This document shows, one piece after another, positions 1-11,643 of a DNA stretch of 64,000 bases. The number at the start of each line of letters is the position of its first letter. Positions within the stretch are counted from its first letter, which is position 1. Where the stretch lies: positions 14,058,953 to 14,122,952 of the forward strand of contig CM063256.1 in the NCBI GenBank assembly GCA_032158295.1. Direction: 5' to 3'. The notes under the pieces are model-generated. The model made no database searches, had not been told where the DNA came from, and saw nothing but the letters and a program-made list of their open reading frames with translations. This DNA is from Pycnopodia helianthoides (taxonomy: Eukaryota > Echinodermata > Asteroidea > Forcipulatida > Asteriidae). A program made the position numbers and the translations under genes.

Positions 1-153
1 GATACGGCACACGGGCTTTCCAGCAGGCCAAGTGATAACACTAACTTTGTGTTTTTCAAAACATAACGTACTGTTTTGAAAAGCCTATTACCCATTCTTA
101 GCCTAGTAGGCCTACTATAAGGCCAAATAATAATAAAAAAATTAAAAACATGT

Positions 154-380
154 TAAGCGTCCCCACCCGCTTTATTTTAAGAGGCCGCCTTCTTTTTGGT
201 AAGGATACATTTTAACGATCTCTGACGATTTTTTTTTTTTTGTATTAAATAAATTAGATCGTATTTGTAGACTTTGGCACACCGAAAAAAACACACAGAA
301 AAAAGCTGGCAACCATCCTAAAAAATTGAAGAAGAAAAGGGCCGTCCTCCTTCCTTTTTTTCTAAAAGGCAGGACGCTAA
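154..380. mobile_element. Unclassified element with AGCGTCC/GGACGCT ends, copy 1
   Basis: This copy begins TAAGCGTCCCC and ends AGGACGCTAA, so the ends are short inverted repeats. The interior shares several blocks in the same order with 757-1025, including GGATACATTTTAACGATCTC and a CCTCCTTCC block. No coding potential is visible. It is probably a small non-autonomous DNA transposon; the superfamily cannot be assigned from its short termini. Confidence 0.45.
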
Positions 381-756
381 AAAATATATATATATATTAT
401 TTTGCCTAATCTTTGATCCCTTAAAAAAATGCTGTCAAGAAGATAGCGTGTGAACAGAAAAGTAAACAATGAACAATTGCAAACTCGTGAAAACAGGACA
501 TCTTTATATACACTAAAAATCACTGTCAATGAGTTCAGTCCAATAAATTGTAATTGCTTGACGAATAAACACTGCACTGTGAAAAATGTACTGACGTCTC
601 AAACCCTATTTCCACTCTTATACTCTCATAATTTAAAGTTACAAACTAAAAATAATGCGTTGGGTCGTACGTTTTAGATTTTCAAACAAGGAATTTAATG
701 AAATTATCATGTATGAAGTTAAACTCGCTTTAGGCCGAATAAAAAAAAAACATGTC

Positions 757-1025
757 TAGCGTCCCCCGCCCGCTTCTTTTTTAGAGGCCGCATCCTTTTT
801 ATTTATTTTTCACGAAAAAAAGGGATACATTTTAACGATCTCTGGCCAAAACAAATAACATCGTAATTTTAGACTTTTAGCAAACTGGGAAAAAAAACGG
901 GAAAAGCTAACAACCTTTTTAAAAAATAGCCCGGCCGGTTGTCTCAAAAAGTGTCGGGCGGACATTTTTGAAAAGAAAAAAAGGCCCTCCTCCTTCCTTT
1001 CTTCAAAAAAAAGGCAGGACGTTAA
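757..1025. mobile_element. Unclassified element with AGCGTCC/GGACGTT ends, copy 2
   Basis: Second copy, in the same orientation as 154-380. It starts TAGCGTCCCC and ends GGCAGGACGTTAA. It is about 40 bp longer than copy 1 because of an extra segment near 930-975 containing CCCGGCCGG. The two copies are clearly diverged, so the element is old. Confidence 0.45.
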
Positions 1026-1391
1026 ACATTGTTTTTGTTTTGCCTTATATTACATTTCGTACCGGTACTTTGTTTTCACGACACATTGGCAGCACGTGCA
1101 GAAGCCCCGAATAATATCCCCACTCTCTTTTAGTAAAAAAAAATTGTCTTCTTCTTATAAACCTTGCCTCAGATAATAAAATGTCACGTTATTCGTTTTT
1201 CCCCCACAAACTGCCAAGCAACTAATGAAAACGAACGCGAGAATTTTTTTATGGTGGATGTTATCTTTTGGGCTGGAGCAGAAATCGGATCTTGGGGTGC
1301 CTAGCAACTGAATTATTTCATCCCGCTACGAGACAGGCAAACAGAAGCGAGGAATCGCTCCTTATTATTAAGCGTACGGCTCATTTGTATG

Positions 1392-1786
1392 TTAAAGAAT
1401 CATTACAGAATTGGTTTTTGCTAACAAAACAGTTGCTGGCAGTGTAAGCACTTTATGTAATCCACCATATTATACATAAACTGACAAACCTGTAGAAGTT
1501 TGAGATCGATCGGCCATCTGGGTCACGAGAAAATAGTGAAAAACCGATTACACATTTGCATGAAATCATATAGATTCAACAAATGAATAAAACGCTCACT
1601 GAGCGATAAATCCAATCGGAAAATTAGTTTATTCATTTCTCATCAAATATTGCATTTCGGACAGAAATATTTCACGGGATGTTTTCTACTATCATCATCA
1701 TTAGACCGTGTAAGTTTTATGTAAATCTGTGATCAAAAAGTATATTTTACAAGTTTTTTCTTACCAATTCTGTAATGTTCCTTTAA
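1392..1786 (+). mobile_element. Family B TTAA MITE, copy 1 (T2/Kolobok-type)
   Basis: One of seven copies of a 377-398 bp element in this window. Terminal inverted repeats of about 22 bp start AGGAACATTACAGAATTGG (here AGAATCATTACAG on the left) and are flanked by TTAA on both sides. The TTAAAGGRR edge matches the T2-type MITEs of Xenopus, which are linked to Kolobok transposases. The interior is non-coding and carries a small palindrome, CGCTCACTGAGCG. Confidence 0.8.
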
Positions 1787-3388
1787 CTGACTTTCCCCAA
1801 CGATAAACAAAACTGACTGAAATTGTAATATTCTGTTTAAGTTTGTTTGATCATTTTGTGGTCTTCGTGAAAATAAGACTGCAAATAAAAATCGTTGCTC
1901 GAAAAAACAAAACGTCAATTGCGATGTAATGACGAATCAACTGCTCACAGGTTGTTGACATATGGTGTGTCAGTTTGTTGAAAACTAAAATGAATGCACT
2001 CTTCTTTGACCCCAAAATATTTCATGATGATACACCTAGGCCTATATGCAAAAAGAAGAACAAGAGAGAAACTATTATGTATTGGTTCGAAACAGATATT
2101 TTGGACTAATAACAAACTCATACCGTGCAAAATCTTTTACTCGGAAATGAGCGCAAAGTACTCAGACTCAGAACGAATCGCTGGCCGGAGCGATGACTCA
2201 ATCTAAGCTTCTTCCTCGTCGAGATTCTTCCATTAAGAAGAGCTAATAAAAGCAGTGCCGTGGTCGTGGCACTACGCTGCCTCCTAGCTCAGGAAACGCC
2301 GACCTGCGCTGGAGAGTACTTAGATAGATGGACTGATGACTTCTATTCATTATCTTGTCATATTCGCCCCGAGGCGGTGCACACCTGCATTCTCCAGAAA
2401 CTCAGCCAGCATAAAGGGCTCGTAAGGATCTCTATGTTTTTGGTGGGATCAACCGCTCAATAATAGAGAGGGGGGAAAGAGGAGAAAGAAGGAAAGAAAA
2501 GAAAACCGCCGGGCGTTGATCAAAACCGGGGAAACTGTTCGGAATTTGAGATGAGGCTCGTAATTACATTTCATGCCGAGGAGAAATATGAAATTCTCCT
2601 CTCTCTCTCCATCCCACATTATTACCCTCGTTTTGTGACCGTCGCACGGAGCTGACCACGTACCGTGGTGATGGGATGAGGCCAGCGGGGTAAACAGGGT
2701 CGTATATAAGGAGAACCAGTTACGGTAATTACTCCCTCAAAGATTTTTTTCTTTCTTCGTTGCAATAGAATACGGGGAAAAGGGAGATGGGGAGTAGTGT
2801 GGTGAGAGGGGGGGGGGTGCTGACTGCATTAGGCCGGTTCCGGCCCAGGGTGCACGTGTGCGCGTGATACCGTCTCCTCATCAGTACGAACAGCCTAACT
2901 TTCATCGGATGGTCTCATAACATTGTGACGAATTTCACAATCGCGAATCTAGCTAGGCCTATATTATTTTGATAAATATTAGTTTCTCGCCTACAGTTGT
3001 ACAGTATGATTCACAACGTGCAGTTGATAGAAGCATGTCCCAGAAAATAGTATTTCCCCAAGAATTGACGAAGGCTTAAGATAAGAATAGCATGCACATT
3101 CTATAGAATGTTGCAGACATCAATTGTATGTTTTTTGTCATTTCGAATAAAAGCAAAAACAAACTGCGGTTGAAGACAATATTTGAGTCACGGCCATTTA
3201 TATCACAATCAAAACCAGAAACCACGATTGTTGTGTATAACAATGTGATGGAGGATATAGAAATATTGGGATGGTGTCCGTTATGAATGGGGAGGGCCAG
3301 TGATTGGAAGGGAGGGGTGCTACAGAAGATCGGAAGTTGAATGTATGTAGAATGTAATCAAGCTGTAGAAAAGATTAGTTGTGTTTGT
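1787..3388. other. Intergenic, no gene recognised
   Basis: Unique DNA with only short open frames. The 67-codon frame at 2260-2463 starts with GTG and resembles no family I know. A GA-rich run (2464-2500) and a poly-G tract near 2810 are present. A TATA-like site at 2703-2710 is listed separately. Confidence 0.4.
2703..2710 (+). promoter_or_regulatory. TATA-like box
   Basis: TATATAAG matches the consensus TATAWAAG and lies in a locally GC-richer patch (2640-2710). No open frame or recognisable transcript follows, so this is a sequence match only. Confidence 0.15.
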
Positions 3389-3729
3389 TTAAAGGCAGGA
3401 TATACTTTTGGTAATTGTATCCCCATAACTAGTATCCCCATATCATCCAAATGCATGAAAAAAACGGATCTGTGAAAATTTTGGCTCAATTGGTCATCAA
3501 AGTTGCAAGATACTTATGAAAGAAAAAACAGACACTATTTTTGCATAGAAATGTGTGCTTTCAAATTATTTTGTTGAGAAATTACCTCTTTTCAAAAACT
3601 ACATTACTTCATAGGGATTCGTTTCTCACATTGTTGTATGTTATCAGCAGCTCTCAGGTACTCCTTACCAAGTAAGTTGTTGAGGTAATGTTTTCTTGAG
3701 TAATTACCAAAAGTATCCACTGCCTTTAA
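3389..3729. mobile_element. Family C TTAA MITE, copy 1
   Basis: The ends are TTAAAGGCAGGATATACTTT on the left and the inverted form AAAGTATCCACTGCCTTTAA on the right, so TTAA sits on both sides. The termini continue inward as TTGGTAATT and its complement. The body shares with 44187-44527 a stretch reading roughly CAATTGGTCATC. Non-coding. Confidence 0.7.
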
Positions 3730-3871
3730 ACACCATATGTATTGTTTGGCATATGGGGGGGGGGCCACGTTACATTGACCAAAACGTCTAGATCAGTGGC
3801 CCTAATTGTCAAAAGGGATCGAACTAATATAAATAATTGTTTTGTTTCTTAAAATTCGACTCAAAGAAGGT

Positions 3872-6800
3872 TGTATGGGGAACTGGTTGGAAAGCTTAAA
3901 GGGTTGGGTGTTCGGGATGGGGGATTGGGTTGAAGGCCGATGGCGAGGCTTGAAGGGATAGGGTGTATTGGGTGGTGATGGGAATTGGGTTGAAGGCCGA
4001 ATCGAGGCTTGAAGGGAGAGGTGTATTGGGTGGTGATGGGAATTGGGTTGAAGGCCGATGCGAGGCTTGAAGGAGAGGGTGTATTGGGTGGTGATGGGGA
4101 TTGGGTTGAAAGCCGATGCGAGGCTTGAAGGAGAGGGTGTATGGGTGGTGATGGGGATTGGGTTGAAGGCCGAAACAGGCTTGAAGGGAGAGGTGTATCG
4201 GGTGGTGATGGGATTGGGTTGAAGGCCGATGCGAGGCTTGGAAGGAGAGAGGTGTATCGGGTGGTGATGGGATTGGTTGAAGGCGATGGCGAGGCTTGAA
4301 GGGAGAGGGTGTATTGGGTGGTGATGGGGATTGGGTTGAAGGCGATGGCGAGGCTTGAAGGAAGGGTGTATGGGTGGTGATGGGGATTGGGTTGAAGGCC
4401 GATGGCGAGGCTTGAAGGGAGAGGGTGTATTGGGTGGTGATGGGGATAGGGTTGAAGGCCGACTCAAGGCTTGAAGGGAGAGGTGTATTGGGTGGTGATG
4501 GGGATTGGGTTGAAGGCGATGGCGAGGCTTGAAGGGAGAGGGTGTATTGGGTGGTGATGGGAATTGGGTTGAAGGCCGAATGCAAGGCTTGAAGTGAGAG
4601 GTGTATTGGGTGGTGATGGGGATTGGGTTGAAGGCCGATGGCGAGGCTTGAAGGGAGAGGGTGTATCGGGTGGTGATGGGGATTGGGTTGAAGGCCGATG
4701 GCGAGGCTTGAAGGGAGAGGGTGTATTGGGTGGTGATAGGGATTGGGTTGAAAGCCGATGGCGAGGCTTGAAGGGAGAGGTGTGTATTGGGTGGTGATGG
4801 GGATTGGGTTGAAGGCCGATGGCGAGGCTTGAAGGGAGAGGGTGTATTGGGTGGTGATGGGGATTGGGTTGAAGGCCGATGGCGAGGCTTGAAGGAGAGG
4901 GTGTATTGGGTGGTGATGGGGATTGGGTTGAAGGCCGATGGCGAGGCTTGAAGGGAGAGGGTGTATTGGGTGGTGATGGGGATTGGGTTGAAGGCCGATG
5001 GCGAGGCTTGAAGGGAGAGGGTGTATTGGGTGGTGATGGGGATTGGGTTGAAGGCCGATGGCGAGGCTTGAAGGGATGAGGGTGTATTGGGTGGTGATGG
5101 GGATTGGGTTGAAGGCCGATGGCGAGGCTTGGAAGGAGAGGGTGTATTGGGTGGTGATGGGGATTGGGTTGAAGGCCGATGGCGAGGCTTGAAGGGAGAG
5201 GGTGTATTGGGTGGTGATGGGGATTGGGTTGAAGGCCGATGGCGAGGCTTGAAGGGAGAGGGTGATTGGGTGGTGATGGGGATTGGGTTGAAGGCCGATG
5301 GCGAGGCTTGAAGGGAGAGGGTGTATTGGGTGGTGATGGGGATTGGGTTGAAGGCCGATGGCGAGGCTTGAAGGGAGGGTGTATTGGGTGGTGATGGGGA
5401 TTGGGTTGAAGGCCGATGGCGAGGCTTGAAGGGAGAGGGTGTATTGGGTGGTGATGGGGATTGGGTTGAAGGCCGATGGCGAGGCTTGAAGGGAGAGGGT
5501 GTATTGGGTGGTGATGGGGATTGGGTTGAAGGCCGATGGCGAGGCTTGAAGGGAGAGGTGTATTGGGTGGTGATGGGGATTGGGTTGAAGGCCGATGGCG
5601 AGCTTGAAGGGAGAGGGTGTATTGGGTGGTGATGGGGATTGGGTTGAAGGCCGATGGCGAGGCTTGAAGGGAGAGGGTGTTATTGGGTGGTGATGGGGAT
5701 TGGGTTGAAGGCCGATGGCGAGGCTTGAAGGGAGAGGGTGTATTGGGTGGTGATGGGGATTGGGTGTTGAAGCCGATGGCGAGGCTTGAAGGAGAGGGTG
5801 TATTGGGTGGTGATGGGGATTGGGTTGAAGGCCGAATCAGGCTTGAAGGGAGAGGTGTATTGGGTGGTGATGGGGATTGGGTTGAAGGCCGATGGCGAGG
5901 CTTGAAGGGAGAGGGTGTATTGGGTGGTGATTGGGATTGGGTTGAAGGCCGATGGCGAGGCTTGAAGGGAGAGGGTGTATGGGTGGTGATGGGGATTGGT
6001 GTTGAAGGCCGATGCAGGCTTGAAGGGAGAGGGTGTATTGGTGGTGATGGGGATTGGGTTGAAGGCCGATGGCGAGGCTTGAAGGGAGAGGGTGTATTGG
6101 GTGGTGATGGGATTGGGTTGAAGGCCGATGGCGAGGCTTGAAGGGAGAGGGTGTATTGGGTGGTGATGGGGATTGGGTTGAAGGCCGATGGCGAGGCTTG
6201 AAGGGAGAGGGTGTATTGGGTGGTGATGGGGATTGGGTTGAAGGCCATGGACTCAGGCTTGAAGGGAGAGGTGTATTGGGTGGTGATGGGGATTGGGTTG
6301 AAGGCCGACTGGCGAGGCTTGAAGGGAGAGGGTGTATTGGGTGGTGATGGGGATTGGGTTGAAGGCGATGGCGAGGCTTGAAGGGAGAGGGTGTATTGGG
6401 TGGTGATGGGGATTGGGTTGAAGGCCGATGGCGAGGCTTGAAGGGAGAGGGTGTATTGGGTGGTGATGGGGATTGGGTTGAAGGCCGATGGCGAGGCTTG
6501 AAGGGAGAGGGTGTATTGGGTGGTGATGGGATTGGGTTGAAGGCCGATGCGAGGCTTGAAGGGAGAGGGTGTATTGGGTGGTGATGGGGATTGGGTTGAA
6601 GGCCGATGGCGAGGCTTGAAGGGAGAGGGTGTATTGGGTGGTGATGGGATTGGGTTGAAGGCCGATGGCGAGGCTTGAAGGGAGAGGTGTATTGGGTGGT
6701 GATGGGATTGGGTTGAAGGCCGATGGCGAGGCTTGAAGGGAGAGGGTGTATTGGGTGGTGATGGGGATTGGGTTGAAAGCCGATGACGAGGCTTGAAGGG

Positions 6801-7352
6801 AGAGGGTGTATTGGGTGGTGATGGGGATTGGGTTGAAGGCCGATGGCGAGGCTTGAAGGGAGAGGGTGTATTGGGTGGTGATGGGGATTGGGTTGAAAGC
6901 CGATGCGAGGCTTGAAGGGAGAGGGTGTATTGGGTGGTGATGGGGATTGGGTGAAGGCTGATGGCGAGGCTTGAAGGGAGAGGGTGTTTTGGTGGTGATT
7001 GGGATTGGGTTGAAGCCGATGCGAGGCTTGAAGGGAGAGGTGTTATTGGGTGGTGATGGGGATTGGGTTGAAGCCGATGGCGAGGCTTGAAAGGAAAGAG
7101 GGTGTATTGGTGGTGATGGGGATTGGGTTGAAAGCCGATGACGAGGCTTGAAGGAAGAGGGTGTATTGGGTGGTGATGGGGATTGGGTGGAAGGCTGATG
7201 GCGAGGCTTGAAGGGAGAGGGTGTTTTTGGTGGTGATGGGGATTGGGTTGAAAGCCGATGACGAGGCTTGAAGGGAGAGGGTGTATTGGGTGGTGATGGG
7301 GATTGGGTTGAAGGCCGATGGCGAGACTTGAAGGGAGAGAGTGTATTGCGTA
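3872..7352. repeat. 60-bp minisatellite, about 58 units
   Basis: The array repeats a G-rich 60-bp unit containing GGGAGAGGGTGTATTGGG and GGGTTGAAGGCCGATGGCG. Central units (about 4600-6900) are nearly identical; units at both edges carry indels and substitutions, as expected when unequal exchange homogenises the middle. Because 60 is divisible by three and the minus strand of the unit has no stop in any frame, very long open frames arise, including one of 1000 codons at 4464-7466. That frame begins at TTG in flanking DNA, switches register at every indel and has no ATG at its start. I read it as an artefact of base composition, not a gene. Confidence 0.95.
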
Positions 7353-9310
7353 AAATGTTAGAATGCTGAGAGGTAAAGTTGTCTTGATTGCTGACGGGTG
7401 GAAAGATAAAATGGCGTGATGGGGGGGGGGGTCGAGACTTTTAGAGTAGAGGGGTAAAGGTTGCAAGCTGGTTTTCTAATTTCATCGAATATCCATCGTA
7501 GTGTGAAAATATACATTTATTATATACCTTTTGAATAATCATTTCCAAAAGTTAATTGTGTATTTTTTCCACGGCCAATTTGACCGCAGACACACCTCGG
7601 TTTCAGGGCCGTAAAAAAAAAATCGCCACCCCACATCAACTCGTACTTACAACCCGACCTTCATAAACGCGGAATAAGAAAAATCGCAAGGCATCCTCAT
7701 GCTTATTGGAAAGACACGCGCCTCTTGTGACCAGAGACAGCAGCCCAATTAAAGATCGATTAGAGCGGTGTATGGTATTAACAGTACTGTGCACGTGCTC
7801 GTGTAACTAGAAATACGTTTTTCAATGTCACTCTAAGAAAATTAAAACGTGACCGGGGCGTGTTTCGTGGCTGTCTAAAAGTAATAACGAAAAAAAAAAA
7901 AAAAAGGAAATGTTTTTCGGATATGAAATCGGAACTGTGCGCCAGGCACACGAACTTCTTCCTTTGCACCTGTGCGGGCGTGTGTCTGAAGAGGTGGTAG
8001 TGTTCGACTTCGTCCTAGGTCTATTTGGGTCTCTCTTGCCGTCAATTATTATCCGTTAGTTTGCCTCTCTTGACTTTTTCATTTGGGGGGGGGGAGAAGC
8101 TCTCCCCAATGGTGTTTCACTTGTTGGATACGGATTCAGCTCTTGGTGTCAGTTTGACTTGATTCTTCTCTTGCTTTTTAAGTTTCGGTTTCAGACAGTT
8201 ACCTTTGATTTGTTTTTAATAATGATAAAATGGAGTACTGTGTGATTGTGTTCTTCGAGGTCTGTATCATGAAATTATGGCCGAACTTGCTTGGTCTAGA
8301 AATATCAAGGTTAGTTACAAAGGATATTGCCCCCTAATTTCAGAGTAGACGACTCAATAGCAAAAACCAGTTCTTGCCTAAGAAATATGGTGCGCACAAC
8401 TAGACAAGGCACTTTCGTCATTTACGCCTGGCCTCGATTAGCATTCGCACAACACTCTATCCATGGTTGACTTGCTGGCAATGGCCAGTCCGGACCTCTT
8501 TTTTAGCCCTTCCAGTTCGGAGCACGTGACGCAAACGGCTACATTGTAACAGTGTCACATCATTGGTGAAAGTTAATAAGGTATTAAATATTGTTTGTTG
8601 CAAATTGACTGTGCCACGGAACGGGGTCGAACATTATACAGAAGAGTGGATAAAAGTCCATAGCCTTTGCTCGGCCATCGGCGCTTCCACTACACAAATT
8701 TTGTTCCTGATTGTATTGTTCCCAGCGCCTGGGTAGGCTGCTGTTCTCGTTCGGTTGACAGCGTGGCGTGCGTCGCAATACGCTCGTTACCCCTCAAAAG
8801 ATTCCCCGCCAAATTGAGGACCTTCAAGTTGCTGAACATGCAGAGACCACCGTGGCCGTACACATCTGAAGGTCCCTCAATTATGCGAATCCCTCCTAGC
8901 AATGCACACCCGAGCCGTTTTCCCAAACGGGGTCCCCGTGCTCTTTAAACAAAAGCGTACTAACCAATACGGAATTGGTGGAACGGAATACCAGATCGTA
9001 GGTTACTGTGTATTATTAGGCAGCTGATATTGATGTCGACTTGGTCAATTCAGCAATGTCACAATAGGCGCGGGGTTGGGCGCGTGCTCAGCTAACCGGT
9101 GTCAAAGCAATGGAATTTTCACACCATTTCAACGCAGTATAGTCAGCCCTGAGTGTAATGTTTTTGGGTGGTGTGTAACCCCCCCCCCCCATAAATACAT
9201 ATGATATATTTATACATGTAGGCCTATAATATATTTATTGTATATTTATTGTATACTATATGTATATCCATTGTTTTCATTGCCTCTCTTTTTTGCTATT
9301 AATGGATATG
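7353..9310. other. Intergenic, no gene recognised
   Basis: Mostly unique DNA with homopolymer tracts (poly-A near 7890, poly-G near 8085). Overlapping open frames on both strands at 8584-8948 coincide with a GC-richer patch; one contains a single leucine-rich-repeat-like motif, listed separately. The longest plus frame there starts at TTG. Confidence 0.4.
8690..8926 (-). other. Open frame with one LRR-like motif
   Basis: This 78-codon minus frame contains MFSNLKVLNLAGNLL, which fits the leucine-rich repeat core LxxLxLxxNxL. Nothing before or after it continues an LRR array, and no convincing splice acceptor with a pyrimidine tract precedes it. It could be a fragment of an LRR or Toll-like receptor gene, or chance. 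I do not call it a gene. Confidence 0.12.
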
Positions 9311-9465
9311 TTTTCGTTGGTGCTTGTTTATGCCTCTGACGAAGGTCCGGTTTGGATCGAAAGCTAAGGCCATCTCCCCTACTAGTTTTATTAGGGGAAA
9401 TTACATTAGCTTTGGGTTCAGACTGGACTTTCGTCAAAGGCATAAACAAGCACAAACGAAAACAC
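9311..9465. repeat. Inverted repeat with 50-bp arms
   Basis: The left arm (about 9311-9366) reads GTGCTTGTTTATGCCTCTGA and continues with GACGAAGGTCC. The right arm (about 9412-9464) is its imperfect reverse complement, ending in GGCATAAACAAGCAC. A partial third copy of the inner part lies at 9535-9585 (CTGACGAATAGG, ATCGAAAGCT). It is probably a non-autonomous element or hairpin terminus; family unknown. Confidence 0.5.
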
Positions 9466-9589
9466 AGAAGCAAAGAATAATGGGAAGGTATCCAGAAAAA
9501 GAGGGATATATAAATATGATATATATAAATATATCTGACGAATAGGTTTGTATCGAAAGCTCCATCTCTCCTACTGGGTTTTATATAAA

Positions 9590-11502
9590 AATTATGTATT
9601 ATATGTTATACATAATATTTATATAAAAATGAATACTCATACATACGTATGTATACATGTAAATAATATTTATATAAAGAAAGTATCAATGATTTACGAA
9701 CACCAAGCGTAATGTTTTGGGACCTTTTATTATCATATTTTGCGAAAAAGCAAATCTCTTTCGAAAGACACGGACAGTTTCCTTTCCGATGTCTATATTA
9801 AATTTGTACACGGACTGTGATTTTGATTTGCAGTAGGCCTTCATTTCCCAGGTTAATTTCACCGTATCCAGGGGCAATGTTCGCTTCGATTCCCACGAGT
9901 CAACCGTCTCGAAGAATCGATTCTTGTCTCAATAATGGCGGTAGGGGGGACGGTGTACAGAAACGAATAATTGTTACATCGATTTTACGTATACTATTTT
10001 GTTTTGGTCAAAGCCATTGTGGAAATATTGCCTTAAGAAGAAACGAAGGGATGAGGTTGGCTCAGTTGTTTTTTTGCCCCCTGCTTTTCACTTCTGTGGA
10101 CCCGGTTCAATCCCACCTCAGACCAGAGCCTTGCATGTGGATTGGGTTTTTCAGTCCCTACCTGGTTGCATGAGTTTCCCCCCCCCCCTTTGGGATTTTC
10201 CTCCCACACCTAAAACTGAATCTTCATTCGTTTCCTATTCATCCTGTTATTGGAGCTGATTTTTCATTTTGATGTGTACTAAAATAAAATAAAGAAGAAC
10301 AACTCACAACATGAGTGTCAAGTATGCTTGCTTATTACTATAAAGTTCACTTCCACAACTGTAATTTCAAATTTTATGAACGGATGCTTTTCTGTATTCC
10401 GTTTTTCATTTATCACAGATTAATTGCCATATTCCCAGCAGATAGCATTTACTAGATCGATCGTACCTTGCTCTATGGTTGTACCAAAACATCGCCTAGC
10501 TGTCTTGTCTTATATTAGCCTTGGTTTGACTACACGATAAAATGTAAACACAGAAACTGGCACTGCGATGAAAAACAAGAACAAAAAGTAATACCACTTT
10601 CTTTTCCTTTGTGTCACCTTTTGATGTTCAAGTTCTGGAGACAGTGCGTTGCGATACAGAACTTCTCATATCCGGTCACTTTCACAAGAAATCCTTGCCC
10701 AGATTTCGGAGTACTTTAAGTTTAAGGCGCAACCTCACCGCTTTTCAGAAAGTGAACTGGGTACATCGAACTTTGACATTCTGTGTAACTTGGTGCAATC
10801 ACGCATTCCTGATCAGGGACAAAAACGCAGTGACCGCGAACATTTTCCAAAATATTACTTTTGTCCACATAGAGTGTGATCTGTCTAGTTTTTTTCCCCC
10901 TTCAAAATAATTTGTGTCGTCTCGTATCGATTTAACAGCAAGAAAAATCCATCCATGGTATAGAATACTCGGAGGCCAACTACCGGATCTCTGCAAGATG
11001 CACGAACGAGATAACTACGCGTTGACGCTGCAGGCATAACACGTGCACTTACCAATGACATTGTGTGGGATGGTCGACTCATGGTAAAATGCGCGCTGTG
11101 CGGGTCTCTTCGGCATTATTGTAATGTTATGTGAATTGATCTGCACTGCACTTAAATATTATTGTGCCTGGATCGGCTTGCCCGTCCAGGGCAACCTAAA
11201 GGCGGTGATTTGAAGAAGTGAGTGGTGTAAAGTCTTCTCGTGGACTCCGTCATCACTAAGACATAATGGGTTGAACCACTACAGGTAAAAATGCCGCTAC
11301 TTTTTTTTTTAATGCAGACGGCAAAAAATCGGTTCAAACCGAAGGGTGTTTACGAAGATGAAAGCATAAAGGAGTAGTTAATTGTGGGATGGTTAGAGCA
11401 TGGAGGAAGTTTTAGAGTTGAAAGGACTAATTGTAAATGATAGTTAGGCATAGATGGTGACAACATTGAAAGGAGAAAAATACATGTTAGGCCTAAACTT
11501 CC
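9590..11502. other. Intergenic, no gene recognised
   Basis: No domain-bearing frame is seen. The 118- and 99-codon frames at 9817-10173 and 10611-10910 resemble no known family. The DNA is unique by eye, with AT-rich dinucleotide patches near 9590-9680. Confidence 0.4.
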
Positions 11503-11643
11503 GAACAAAGATATTGACAGAATATATGGGGAGACCGCCAACATAGGGCTATATAGCTCAGTTGTTAGAGCGCCGGCACGTTAATCAGGAGGTCGTTGGT
11601 TCAAATCCCGCTCTTGTGAATTTTTCTTTGTTCAACCCCAAAT
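11503..11643 (+). mobile_element. tRNA-derived SINE, copy 1
   Basis: A tRNA-like head starts at about 11546. It has an A-box-like TAGCTCAGTTGTTAGAGCGC and a B-box GGTTCAAATCC. Its 5' flank (GATATTGACAGA, GGGAGACCGC) and its 3' tail (ATTTTTCTTTG, CAACCCCAAAT) recur at 29721-29859, so the repeat unit is larger than a tRNA. The acceptor stem does not pair, so it is not a functional tRNA gene. Confidence 0.7.

Noticed and set aside
4464..7466. 1000-codon minus-strand open frame as a giant proline-rich protein gene
   Set aside because: It starts at TTG, is made wholly of the minisatellite, shifts register at each indel, and all three minus frames of the unit lack stops. Length is therefore no evidence of coding.
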